Assembly (NCBI RefSeq): GCF_018603905.1
Contig: NZ_JAHFZZ010000007.1
Location: forward strand, 62,001-126,000
Reading direction: 5' to 3'
Length of the DNA stretch: 64,000 nucleotides
Source: Nonomuraea sp. NEAU-A123
GTDB taxonomy: Bacteria > Actinomycetota > Actinomycetes > Streptosporangiales > Streptosporangiaceae
Shown: positions 26,801 to 34,665 of the stretch, one piece after another
How the letters are laid out: each line of letters starts with the position of its first letter
Numbering within the stretch: position 1 is the first letter of the stretch
Made by a program: the position numbers and the translations under genes
Notes under the pieces: model-generated
What the model was told of the DNA's origin: nothing
Databases searched by the model: none
The model's input: the letters and a program-made list of their open reading frames with translations, nothing else

Positions 26801-28562
26801 CAGGGCGGCGGGAGACCTCCCTGGCTGCCCGGCGGGTACCCGGGCGGACAGCGCCGCGTTCAGCGCCGACGGCGGGACGCTCGCGCTCGGCTGCGGCGAT
26901 CGCACCCTGCGGCTATGGGACGTGGCCGCCCGGCAACCGCTCGGCGAGCCGATCCGCGGCCACACGGACGCCATCTCCTCGATCGTGTTCAGCCGCAACG
27001 GCGCGACGCTGGCCACAGCGGGCCACGACGGCACGGTCCGGCTGTGGAACTCCAGCCCGCCGCTACTGCTGTCCGTGCCCAAGCGAAACGGTCCGATAGC
27101 GCTCGACCCGCGCGGAACGGCGCTGGCCACGGGCGGCATGGGCAACGGCGACTGGCGGGTCAAGCTGTGGGAGCCGTCGACCGGCCGCAGCACCGCGCTG
27201 GGCGGGCACAAGAGCTGGACCACCGCGCTGGCGTTCAGCCGCGACGGCACGAGGCTGGCCGCCGCAGCCGACGAGGTCGTACGGATCTGGGACCGCCCCG
27301 GCGGCCAGGCACGCGCGGTCCTCGTGGGCGACAACAGCGTGCAGTCGCTGGCCTTCTCCGCCGATGGCCGGTCGCTGCTGGCGGCCGGGTTGGGGTCCGG
27401 GTACGAGGTGATCCAGTGGGACATGGCGTCCGGCCGCAGGCTGCGGACGTACCGGCCGGCCGTGGGCACGCCGCCGCTGGGCCACCTCACGCTCAGCCCT
27501 GACGGCCGTCTGCTGGCCACGGCCGAAGGCAGAACCGTGCAGTTGTGGGACCTCGCGACCGGACGGACCGTGGGCGCGCCGCTGAGCGGCCACGCGGGCC
27601 TGGTCAACGACATCACGTTCAGCCCCGATGGCGGGCTGGTCGCCACGGCGGGTTCCGACCGGACGGTCAGGCTGTGGGACGCCGCCACCGGGCGGCCCTC
27701 CCGCGAGCCGCTGACCGGGGACGGCGACGACGTTCTGGCCGTGGCGTTCAGCGCCGACGGCCGCGTGCTGGCCTCGGGCGGCCGGGACCAGACCATCCGG
27801 CTGTGGGACGTCGACAGCCGGTCGGCGATTGGCCGGCCACTGACCGGGGCCGGGGGCTTCGTGACGGATCTGGCGTTTCTCCCGAATCCTGGCGTCCTCG
27901 CCTCCCTCGACCGCACAGGAACGCTGCGGTTGTGGGCCACTGGGGAGCCGCCCGACCTGGTGGCGGCGGCCTGCGCGGCGGCGAGCCGCCCGATGACGCG
28001 TACGGAGTGGGAGCGTTACGCACCCGGGGAGGCATTCGTGCCGGTCTGCGAGCACCCGGGAGTTTTCCCGGTCGTTCCCGTCTTCCCGTCGCCACTGGCC
28101 GTCGTCACGCCCGGCGAGCCGAAGGCGACGGCCACGCGGCTGAGCGCCACGCGGGTGAGCGCCGCCCAACTCGCCGGAGGGTATACGTTCGTGCTGGACA
28201 TGGACCGCACCAAGGCGGCATTCCTGCCGGAGGCCCCCGCGCAGACGTACCCGCTGCAGCAGGAGCTGGACCGGCTGGCCGGGATCTACCAGGCCGACGG
28301 CTCGGTCCGACTGGAGGCGGCCTGCGGCGGGCCCGCCTGCGCGCTGCGTCTGACAGGCTTTGCGGGCGAGGCGGCGATCACGCTGCGCCGCACCTCGAAG
28401 GGGACCTTCCGGGCTGCGCGCGGCGGGCGGAGCTGGACTGTGGAGCCCGGCGCCGTTGACGCCGGGCGAGTGACAGCCTTCTCACTCACTTACCGGGTGA
28501 CGGATCCGTCGGGCAAGTACAGCGGCTCGCACGGCTTCCGGGCCGCCCGGGCGGCTAGCTGA
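23886..28562 (+). CDS. Membrane-bound nSTAND-type NTPase with C-terminal WD40 propellers
   Basis: 1,558 residues from GTG. Order: basic N terminus; a 40-residue hydrophobic segment (about 38-78); a helical acidic linker (75-215) with TM-proximal coiled-coil character; PYRGLVPFGESDAAVFHGR, the nSTAND1 entry motif; Walker A GMSGVGKSS (277-285) and Walker B LVLVVDQFEELF with D380; helical STAND arm to about 690; a membrane helix (698-720); about 14 WD40 units (780-1353), enough for two seven-blade propellers; a C-terminal region of unknown fold (1380-1558). STAND ATPases are ligand-triggered switches. If the 698-720 helix spans once, the ATPase is cytosolic and the propellers face outside, next to the two exported partners. 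Confidence 0.9.
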   Translation: MTADEQRHLMRTGMRDRLGRWARSTGKGLHRWSPPTLIGVLATGALVPLLPAAGVAVGGVLGAALGVLASVGANVLTDVLKAAIETIEPDQPREALEEEVQRRIEEALEAGDERAGSLRADIARILQEVGVVSTLVSEAVELDDRELQSQLMAGLTAVGEGFGEFRFLLGDVAAALNAMQGSIDRQGAKQRQIIDLLHQQSANTRLMREDLATLRRRRGGGRQAPAERWTGGAPYRGLVPFGESDAAVFHGRTQAVAELVGIMAARLTGVGLVVVTGMSGVGKSSLLRAGLLPALAREALSAEAATWPRMVVTPTRSPLNVLAVHLAALSGADPVALRERLALAPAQARLLARQAVLAEAMRRQAAGGRGEELRLVLVVDQFEELFAPDGPPEEEAAAFVAALHAAASPAGDGGEGPPALVVLVVRGDQAARCARYPALRQALQDSQFVLAPMDETGLRQAITGPADAAGLRIGQRLVETILAELRSSAPDAETGALPLLSQAMLLTWEKRKGDELTIGDYALSGGVRGAVEKAAEEAYAALAPEDREVARDVLRRLTLIDRDGRALCRRAPLKSLPERAGPVLTAFAGKRLVVLGKGTAEPAHQVLLTSWPRLREWLDTDVAEWKLHGRLAHDADQWLLTGRDSSFLYGGRQLRAVRSASEGWQADPGRYPMLEGAAREFLDASSEAEAARVRRWRLTLGGVAVLLVVALVAALSAVLAGREVDRGQAEQLSRRLASRSEADADPAAAALLAAAAWGAAHTDEARHSLRVVAAGPHRGTLEAHLGGANAVAFSPNGRLLASAGADSLIRLWNPATRRLIGRPLAGHSDEVTSLAFSRDGRTLVSAGRDRTVQVWDVGAGSRVATLAVGDSGPIAFGRDGATVFTGTRLWDLATRSPVGEPLSTTAAAVAYSPDGRLVATGDERGTVRLWDTAIRRQSGPDLTSAGRPLAFGGGYLLTAGDAGLRFWTGATGRAAGDLPGCPAGTRADSAAFSADGGTLALGCGDRTLRLWDVAARQPLGEPIRGHTDAISSIVFSRNGATLATAGHDGTVRLWNSSPPLLLSVPKRNGPIALDPRGTALATGGMGNGDWRVKLWEPSTGRSTALGGHKSWTTALAFSRDGTRLAAAADEVVRIWDRPGGQARAVLVGDNSVQSLAFSADGRSLLAAGLGSGYEVIQWDMASGRRLRTYRPAVGTPPLGHLTLSPDGRLLATAEGRTVQLWDLATGRTVGAPLSGHAGLVNDITFSPDGGLVATAGSDRTVRLWDAATGRPSREPLTGDGDDVLAVAFSADGRVLASGGRDQTIRLWDVDSRSAIGRPLTGAGGFVTDLAFLPNPGVLASLDRTGTLRLWATGEPPDLVAAACAAASRPMTRTEWERYAPGEAFVPVCEHPGVFPVVPVFPSPLAVVTPGEPKATATRLSATRVSAAQLAGGYTFVLDMDRTKAAFLPEAPAQTYPLQQELDRLAGIYQADGSVRLEAACGGPACALRLTGFAGEAAITLRRTSKGTFRAARGGRSWTVEPGAVDAGRVTAFSLTYRVTDPSGKYSGSHGFRAARAAS

Positions 28563-28672
28563 GTGGCTCTGACCGTGGCCATCTGGGACAACCACGCCAC
28601 GGGTCGGTGGTGGGGCGTCGGGAGGATGGCCGGGTTCGGCCGTTGGCGTCGTGTGCGCCTTACTACGCTCGG

Positions 28673-28735
28673 CCCCTCAGGTCGAAACTCTGATCGTCGG
28701 TATCTCGTGTCGATGAGTTTCGTGAACCTGAGGGG
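28673..28735. terminator. Long bipartite hairpin between convergent genes
   Basis: CCCCTCAGG (28673-28681) pairs with CCTGAGGGG (28727-28735), and GAAACTC (28684-28690) pairs with GAGTTTC (28715-28721), with small internal loops and a 24-base apex. It sits between the end of the STAND gene and the end of the convergent SUKH gene, so a bidirectional terminator is likely. No long U-tract is present on either strand. Confidence 0.5.
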
Positions 28736-28767
28736 GCTGCAATGGGAGCATCTGACGCGGTGGACGC

Positions 28768-29261
28768 CTAAGGACCGACTGGTTCACCCATGAGCCGGTC
28801 CAGCGTCACCGGCCACCAGCACTCGGGCTCTCGGAACGCGTGGGGATCCAAGTCCCTGAGAGTGAGCGCGAGCGCGGCCGTCTCCTCGGTACCGGTTCCC
28901 CGGCCTCCGCTTCCTGGAGACGAAGTGTGCTTCCCACCCGGTAGAGAAACTCGATGAACGTTCTGAGGGAGCTGTTCACCACTTCGGCTTCGGAACCGCT
29001 GGTGGTGAGTGCCATACGGACGATGAAGCCTTCTCGGACGTCTAGGAAGAAACGCGCGCGAAAATCCTCTTCCGGTCCGCCGAGGAACAGGACTCTGTTC
29101 AGGACACCGTTCGCCGAGAACTCTTCGAGGTCGAACAGACGTGGTTTCCCGATGACATCCGCTGTGAACAACGGCGCGTCGCGGGGCAGTCCCACGTGCG
29201 AAAGGAGCCGCTCGTCCTCCTTGGACAGTCCGATGTCCCGGGCCTCGTGGCGGCGGTGCAA
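28768..29261 (-). pseudogene. SUKH-type (SMI1/KNR4 superfamily, SUKH-4-like) immunity protein, frameshifted
   Basis: Recognisable sequence runs DIGLSKEDERLLSHVGLPRD, then LFDLEEFSANGVLNRVLFLGG, then FFLDVREGFIVRMALTT and VVNSSLRTFIEFLYRVG, the order seen in SUKH-4 immunity proteins. After a C-run at 28898-28901 (GGGG in the sense strand) the frame breaks; the -1 frame continues with the expected ending, EETAALALTLRDLDPHAFRE then PECWWPVTLDRLMGEP, to a TAG at 28768. One missing G would explain it. A TTG at 29261 is the only nearby start, so the 5' end is unresolved. SUKH proteins neutralise secreted polymorphic toxins; no toxin is seen beside it. Confidence 0.65.
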
Positions 29262-29735
29262 TACCTTGACGATCCGGCCTACGAAGGCGCCACGGCGGAG
29301 GGGATCCTCGCGCTGGTGCTGGAGGAATACGACCTCGCGTTCTTTGTCGTGGTGGACGAAGAGGGTGTCTTCCGCGGATTCTGACGCTACGTCTGGGTGG
29401 TGCTCCTGTGGTGCGCCATCCTTCGGCGTCCGCCAGGCACCGAGGGCGAGTCCGTGATGTGCCGGTTTGGGCGGGTGGGTGAGTGTGTGGGAGGAGGCCG
29501 AAAATTCAGTTGCCACGACCAGGCCCCGCTCGGCATACTCAGCCAGGCTGGGCACAGCGCGTTACGCAACCGTGTAACCAGCGCGTGTCGCAGCCTGTAC
29601 GTGGAGAGAGAAGGGAGGTCGAGACCGTGATGACGACTGTTCGCGTGCCGTTTTCCGCGTCCTCTGACCTCCCCACCGGGACCTCGCCAATCTGATCGCT
29701 GAGCCGGTGGGCCTCATTTCTGGAGAAATCCCACC
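29262..29735. other. Region without a clear gene, upstream of RIO kinase
   Basis: Several open frames cross these bases but none shows convincing coding character. It contains an inverted repeat GTTAC/GTAAC near 29560-29578 and, at 29627-29695, a 22-codon frame (MMTTVRVPFSASSDLPTGTS...) with a strong AGGGAGG ribosome site eight bases upstream, which may be a leader peptide of the kinase gene. Confidence 0.4.
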
Positions 29736-30605
29736 GTGCCTAAGCACTCCTCGCCCCGCCGCCGGGGCAAGTACGCCCTCGACGCCGATGACCTCGAATG
29801 GCTCGACAGCGCCCCCGTGGACGACGGACCACCTGTGGGTGACCGCTGGTCGACCTGGGACCAGAGCACCCCCACCGAGCGCGGCCCGAAACCGCACCCG
29901 GACTGGCTCATCACCGAGCTCGCCGCCGTGGACACCGAACTCGGCATCCTCAAAACCGGCAAGGAAGCAGACGTCCACCTGGTCTCCCGCGGCGTACCGG
30001 ACACGGACCGGGTCTGCCTGTTGGCCGCCAAACGCTACCGCTCAGCGGAACACCGCTTGTTCCACCGAGACGCCGGTTACCTGGAAGGCCGCAGCACCCG
30101 CGAAAGCCGCATGAATCGCGCCATGGCCAACCGCACTGCCTTCGGCAAGCAACTCATCGCCGGCCAGTGGGCCGCGGCCGAATTCGGCGCCCTGTGTCGC
30201 TTGACCGAACTCGGCCTGCCAGTCCCCTATCCGGTGCAGATCGTCGGCACCGAGATCCTCCAGGAATTCATCGGCACCTCGGACGGCTACGCGGCACCCC
30301 GCCTCGCCAACGTCTCGGACGACCTGGACGACCTCTGGGCCCAACTGGTGGAGGCGCTGGTCGTCCTGGCCAGGGAGGGTCTGGCCCACGGCGACCTGTC
30401 GGCGTACAACCTGCTGGTCCGCGAGGGCAGGCTGGTCATCATCGACCTTCCCCAGATCGTCGACGTGATCTCCCATCCCACGGGCCCGCGCTTCCTCGAC
30501 CGTGACGCCCGCAACGTAGCCACCTGGTTCGCCGCGAAGGGCGTCGCGTCGGCAGACCCCGATGCCCTCTCCGTCCTGCTCCAATCAGAAGCCGGGATGC
30601 TCTGA
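29736..30605 (+). CDS. RIO-type serine/threonine protein kinase
   Basis: 289 residues, GTG start with GGAG nine bases upstream. The RIO1 signature KTGKEADVHL (73-82) replaces the normal glycine-rich loop; K99 is the likely ATP-anchoring lysine, HGDLSAYNLLV gives catalytic D220 and N225, and VIIDLPQIVD gives metal-binding D237. RIO kinases lack the activation loop and peptide-binding lobe of ordinary kinases. The bacterial target is unknown. The N-terminal 55 residues are charged and probably disordered. Stands alone, with a possible short leader frame upstream. Confidence 0.93.
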   Translation: MPKHSSPRRRGKYALDADDLEWLDSAPVDDGPPVGDRWSTWDQSTPTERGPKPHPDWLITELAAVDTELGILKTGKEADVHLVSRGVPDTDRVCLLAAKRYRSAEHRLFHRDAGYLEGRSTRESRMNRAMANRTAFGKQLIAGQWAAAEFGALCRLTELGLPVPYPVQIVGTEILQEFIGTSDGYAAPRLANVSDDLDDLWAQLVEALVVLAREGLAHGDLSAYNLLVREGRLVIIDLPQIVDVISHPTGPRFLDRDARNVATWFAAKGVASADPDALSVLLQSEAGML

Positions 30606-30887
30606 CACCCACGCGCTGGACGTACGCCGCACACTGCTCAGGGTCGCCTGCCGCGGTGGTGGACTGACCTGCAGTGACGAATTGCTGGTTGATCGCACGT
30701 TCAGCGCGTTGTGATATTGCCATCGCATCGACCGCCATGGACAACCAGCAGCACCACCTAAGCAGCGAAATGTAATTATATGGTTGCTGAATGCTACTTT
30801 CTCCGCTTTTGTCCACATGTGTCGCCTCCTGGTCGGGAAGCGCCTAGGTGGACGGGCAAGCCGTCTGGGCTGTTGTAGGGGGTAGTG

Positions 30888-31514
30888 ATGTCTCTGCGTG
30901 TCACGTTCACCGGCGTCGCCGCGGTTGCCATGGTGGTCCTGATGAGCTGGTCACCGGCGTCGGCGCGGGCCGAGGTGAAGGTCTCGGAGCAAGATGAACA
31001 GTTTCTGAGGCAGGCCCATCAAGGCAATCTCGCCGAGATCGCCGCCGGCAAGGTCGCTCAGGCCAAAGGAACAGCCGAAGACGTCCACTCGATCGGAGCC
31101 ACTCTCGTCACCGACCACACCAAGCTCGACACCGCGGTGAAACAGACCGCGAGCAGTCTGCGGGTGTCACTGCCTGCTAAGCCCGCCTCGCAGGACCGGG
31201 CCATGTTGGAGCGCGTGGCCGCGCTGTCCGGCTCCGCCTTCGACCGGGCCTGGGTCACCGCGATGATCAAAGGCCACCGAGCGGCTCTGGAGCTCGGCAA
31301 GCAAGAACTCCGGGCGGGGACCTCGCCGGAGGTCAAGGCGCTCGCCGAGTCCAGCGCGCCGGTCATTCAGCGGCACCTGAGCCTGTTGCTCGCGGCGCAG
31401 AAGACCGTCGGGAAGCCGCACGCCCTTGCCCCCGGAGACGGTGTCCTGGCCAGGCGCCAGGCCGCGAAGCGGTGGCAGGGTTTCGGCTCCTGGGCGGTCC
31501 CCTTGCTGCCCTGA
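30888..31514 (+). CDS. Secreted DUF4142 protein
   Basis: 208 residues. Signal peptide MSLRVTFTGVAAVAMVVLMSWSPASARA, then an all-helical DUF4142 (ferritin-like) domain: SEQDEQFLRQAHQGNLAEIAAGKVA, IGATLVTDHTKLD, KGHRAALELGKQELRAGTSPEVKALAES. ATG 30888 follows GGGGG with a 5-base gap. The C terminus ends abruptly (GSWAVPLLP); an overlapping frame starting near 31472 reads GFRLLGGPLAALTGVLMW, like the C-terminal anchor that relatives have, so a recent frameshift near 31470 is possible. Role unknown. Confidence 0.8.
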   Translation: MSLRVTFTGVAAVAMVVLMSWSPASARAEVKVSEQDEQFLRQAHQGNLAEIAAGKVAQAKGTAEDVHSIGATLVTDHTKLDTAVKQTASSLRVSLPAKPASQDRAMLERVAALSGSAFDRAWVTAMIKGHRAALELGKQELRAGTSPEVKALAESSAPVIQRHLSLLLAAQKTVGKPHALAPGDGVLARRQAAKRWQGFGSWAVPLLP

Positions 31515-31600
31515 CCGGCGTCCTGATGTGGGCGCCGCCCAGGCCGTGGCTGCGCCAGAACGCCCGGAGCGAAGCGGACATCCTTTCTCCGGCCGGTCGT

Positions 31601-33709
31601 CTACTTGACCCCCGCCTCCCGCATGTCCCGCAGCTCCCGCTTGAGCTCCTTGATCTCGTCGCGCAACCGGGCAGCCACCTCGAACTGCAGATCGGCCGCA
31701 GCCTGGTGCATCTGCTCGGTCAGCGACTCGATCAACGACTCCATCTGTGCCCGGGGCATCTCACCGGCGATGGTCTTGGCGTGCTGCCCGGTCTGGCGGG
31801 CGACGAACCCGGGCACAGGCGCCTTGCCGCGCGACTGCTGGCGGCCGCCCCCGAGGAGCCGGTCGGTGTCGGCGTCCTCGCGCTGCAACGAGTCGAGGAT
31901 GTCGGCGATCTTCTTGCGCAGCGGCTGCGGGTCGACGCCGTTGGCCTCGTTGTAGGCGACCTGCTTGGCCCGCCGCCGGTTCGTCTCGTCGATGGCCCGC
32001 TCCATCGACGGCGTGACCTTGTCGGCGTACATGTGGACCTGTCCGGAGACGTTACGGGCGGCCCGGCCGATGGTCTGGATCAGGGAGGTCTCCGAGCGGA
32101 GGAAGCCTTCCTTGTCCGCGTCGAGGATGGCCACCAGCGACACCTCGGGCAGGTCGAGGCCCTCGCGCAGGAGGTTGATGCCGACCAGCACGTCGTAGTC
32201 GCCGGAGCGCAGCTCGCGCAGCAGCTCGATGCGGCGCAGCGTGTCGACCTCGCTGTGCAGGTAGCGGACCCGGATGCCCAGCTCGAGCAGGTAGTCGGTG
32301 AGGTCTTCCGACATCTTCTTGGTCAGCGTGGTGACCAGGACCCGCTCGTCGCGGTCGGCGCGCTCGCGGATCTCGTGGACCAGGTCGTCGATCTGCCCCT
32401 TGGTGGGCTTGACGACCACCTCGGGGTCGACCAGCCCGGTCGGCCGGATGACCTGCTCGACCACGTCGCCCTTGACCCGGCCCAGCTCGTAGGAGCCGGG
32501 CGTGGCCGACAGGTAGACGGTCTGGCCGATGCGCTCCAGGAACTCCTCCCACTTCAGCGGCCGGTTGTCCATCGCCGAAGGCAGGCGGAAGCCGTGGTCG
32601 ACCAGGGTGCGCTTGCGGGAGGCGTCGCCCTCGTACATCGCGCCGATCTGCGGCACGGTCTGGTGGGACTCGTCGAGGACCAGCAGGAAGTCTTCGGGGA
32701 AGTAGTCGAGCAGCGTGTTGGGGGCGCTGCCCGCCTCGCGGCCGTCCATGTGGCGCGAGTAGTTTTCGATGCCTGAGCAGGTGCCGATCTGGCGCATCAT
32801 CTCGATGTCGTAGGTGGTGCGCATGCGCAGCCGCTGCGCCTCCAGCAGCTTGCCCTGCCGCTCCAGCTCGGAGAGCCGCTCGGCCAGCTCCGCCTCGATG
32901 CCGGTGACGGCCGCCGCCATCCGCGCCTCGCCGGCGACGTAGTGGGAGGCGGGGAAGATGTAGAGCTCCTCGTCCTCGGTGATGACCTCGCCGGTCAGCG
33001 GATGCATGGTGGCGAGCTTCTCGATCTCGTCACCGAACATCTCGATGCGTACGGCCAGCTCCTCGTACTTCGGGATGATCTCGATCGTGTCGCCGCGCAC
33101 CCGGAAGGTGCCCCGGGTGAAGGCGAGGTCGTTGCGTGTGTACTGCATGTCGACCAGGCGGCGCAGCAACTGGTCGCGGTCGATGTCCATGCCGACGCGG
33201 AGCCTGGCCATGCGGTCGACGTATTCCTGCGGCGTGCCCAGGCCGTAGATGCAGGACACGGAGGCCACCACGATCGTGTCGCGGCGGGTCAGCAGCGAGT
33301 TGGTCGCCGAGTGGCGCAACCGCTCGACCTCGTCGTTGATCGAGGAGTCCTTCTCGATGTACGTGTCGCTCTGCGGGACGTACGCCTCAGGCTGGTAATA
33401 GTCGTAATAAGAGACGAAATATTCAACAGCGTTGTTGGGCAGCATCTCCCGCAGTTCGTTGGCGAACTGCGCGGCGAGCGTCTTGTTGGGCTGCATGACC
33501 AGCGTGGGCCGCTGCAACCGCTCGATCAGCCAGGCGATCGAGGCCGTCTTGCCGGTGCCCGTGGCGCCCAGCAGGACGTTGTCCTTCTCCCCGGCCTTGA
33601 CGCGGCGCTCCAGCTCGGCGATGGCCGTCGGCTGGTCGCCGGAGGGAGTCATCTCGGTGACGACCTCGAAGGGCGCCACCTTCCGCTGCAAATCAGTGAC
33701 CGGTCGCAT
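31601..33709 (-). CDS. uvrB: UvrABC excinuclease subunit B
   Basis: Damage-verifying helicase of nucleotide excision repair. 702 residues with Walker A GATGTGKT (47-54), the DNA-clamping beta-hairpin YYDYYQPEAYVPQSDTYIEK, DESHQTVPQ as the DEAD-like box, helicase motifs V-VI (GINLLREGLDLPEVSLVAI, QTIGRAARN) and a C-terminal UVR motif that binds UvrC/UvrA (LIESLTEQMHQAAADLQFE). Start ATG 33709. Monocistronic here. Confidence 0.98.
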   Translation of the reverse strand: MRPVTDLQRKVAPFEVVTEMTPSGDQPTAIAELERRVKAGEKDNVLLGATGTGKTASIAWLIERLQRPTLVMQPNKTLAAQFANELREMLPNNAVEYFVSYYDYYQPEAYVPQSDTYIEKDSSINDEVERLRHSATNSLLTRRDTIVVASVSCIYGLGTPQEYVDRMARLRVGMDIDRDQLLRRLVDMQYTRNDLAFTRGTFRVRGDTIEIIPKYEELAVRIEMFGDEIEKLATMHPLTGEVITEDEELYIFPASHYVAGEARMAAAVTGIEAELAERLSELERQGKLLEAQRLRMRTTYDIEMMRQIGTCSGIENYSRHMDGREAGSAPNTLLDYFPEDFLLVLDESHQTVPQIGAMYEGDASRKRTLVDHGFRLPSAMDNRPLKWEEFLERIGQTVYLSATPGSYELGRVKGDVVEQVIRPTGLVDPEVVVKPTKGQIDDLVHEIRERADRDERVLVTTLTKKMSEDLTDYLLELGIRVRYLHSEVDTLRRIELLRELRSGDYDVLVGINLLREGLDLPEVSLVAILDADKEGFLRSETSLIQTIGRAARNVSGQVHMYADKVTPSMERAIDETNRRRAKQVAYNEANGVDPQPLRKKIADILDSLQREDADTDRLLGGGRQQSRGKAPVPGFVARQTGQHAKTIAGEMPRAQMESLIESLTEQMHQAAADLQFEVAARLRDEIKELKRELRDMREAGVK

Positions 33710-33985
33710 GCTGCCACTTTAGGCGGCGCCACTGACAGAAACCGTCACCCGGTGATGGGACAGGCGTCGCGTACGGTACGGCCACCTCGACCTGGGGATG
33801 CGCCAACCGGCTCATGTCCTTCGACAGAACGGCTTACTGCCATCCACGCGCGGAGCGCCACTCACGCCCAGCTGCGCCGTTTCATGGGATCAGGCAGTGG
33901 CCGCAAGATCCGCTACGCCGGCCCGCTCGTCGCGGCACTCGATCTCGATCACGTACCCCGGCCGCTGGACATGCTGCTGGCCCAC

Positions 33986-34603
33986 CTATCCGGCAGTCGG
34001 AGATGCTGATTCTTTCATCGCCGAGTGAAGCGGGCGCGGGCTTGGTGGCGTCGTCGCCAGGTTGACCAGGCGTTTTACCTCTGTGACGGCGAGGGGGATC
34101 AGCGGGTGGGGACTGGTCGGGGGCGGTGGTGAACCGCCTCTGGTGGTCCGTCTGCCCAAGGCGGTCTCGTAGGCACGCATCGTCCGCACGATCGTGGCGC
34201 GTTCAGCCGGCGTGAGGTCGGCCAGGACCTCCGCCCACGCCAGCGCGCTGCCCGCCAGCCACTCGCGGATCGGCGAGACGTACTCCGGTGCGATCGCGAC
34301 GACCCGCCGTCGTCGGTCGGCATCGTCCTCTTCCCGCGTCAGGACACCGCGGCGAGACAGGTCACCCACCATCAGGCTGACGGTCGTCGGAGCGACCTCC
34401 AGCCGCTCCGCCAACTGGCTCACCGTGAGGGAACCGTCGTGCTGCAGGTAGGCCAGCAGCGACAAGTGGCGGGGCGCGAGATCAAGCGTCCGCAGCGACT
34501 CCGGCATGGGCAGCCGTTTGGCTCGCCCGACGAGCCTGGGCATCAGCAGCAGCATGGACCGCACCGCCTGGTCCGTCGTCATATCGTCCGCGTTGTTGAC
34601 CAT
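33986..34603 (-). CDS. MarR-family transcriptional regulator
   Basis: 205 residues from ATG 34603. Winged helix: LDLAPRHLSLLAYLQHDGSL, then TVSQLAERLEVAPTTVSLMV as the recognition helix and VLTREEDDADRRRRVVAIA as the wing with the family's D-x-R-x-R signature. A proline/threonine-rich tail of about 45 residues follows the last dimerisation helix and is unusual. Divergent from a tautomerase gene, with a strong inverted repeat in the 62-base gap; autoregulation and control of the tautomerase are likely. Confidence 0.92.
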   Translation of the reverse strand: MVNNADDMTTDQAVRSMLLLMPRLVGRAKRLPMPESLRTLDLAPRHLSLLAYLQHDGSLTVSQLAERLEVAPTTVSLMVGDLSRRGVLTREEDDADRRRRVVAIAPEYVSPIREWLAGSALAWAEVLADLTPAERATIVRTMRAYETALGRRTTRGGSPPPPTSPHPLIPLAVTEVKRLVNLATTPPSPRPLHSAMKESASPTAG

Positions 34604-34623
34604 CTGACCCCTAATCAACTATC

Positions 34624-34652
34624 TTTGCATTCAAAGTTAATTTGAGAGCAAA
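34624..34652. promoter_or_regulatory. Probable MarR operator
   Basis: TTTGCATTCAAA (34624-34635), spacer GTTAA, then TTTGAGAGCAAA (34641-34652): 10 of 12 bases of the arms are complementary. It fills the gap between the divergent MarR and tautomerase genes, begins 21 bases upstream of the regulator start and ends 13 bases upstream of the tautomerase start, and is AT-rich against a GC-rich background. Confidence 0.75.
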
Positions 34653-34665
34653 CAGGAGACTGACA

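Noticed and set aside
24000..28000. WD40-coding DNA repeats as a mobile or recombination element
   Set aside because: The similarity is explained by protein WD40 units; no terminal repeats or transposase are present.
28563..28793. 76-codon frame directly after the STAND gene
   Set aside because: Starts at a GTG right after the stop but covers the long hairpin and the end of the SUKH gene; no coding character.
29196..29384. Plus-strand 62-codon frame (ends VVVDEEGVFRGF) opposite the SUKH remnant
   Set aside because: Looks protein-like, but codon-position GC is equal for both strands, it has no family match, and the opposite strand carries SUKH motifs in part of it. Left undecided, not annotated.
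33798..34028. Short plus frames between uvrB and the MarR gene (for example one from 33888, MGSGSGRKIRYAGPLVAALD)
   Set aside because: 41 codons with high GC3 but no ribosome site and no recognisable family; at most a remnant.
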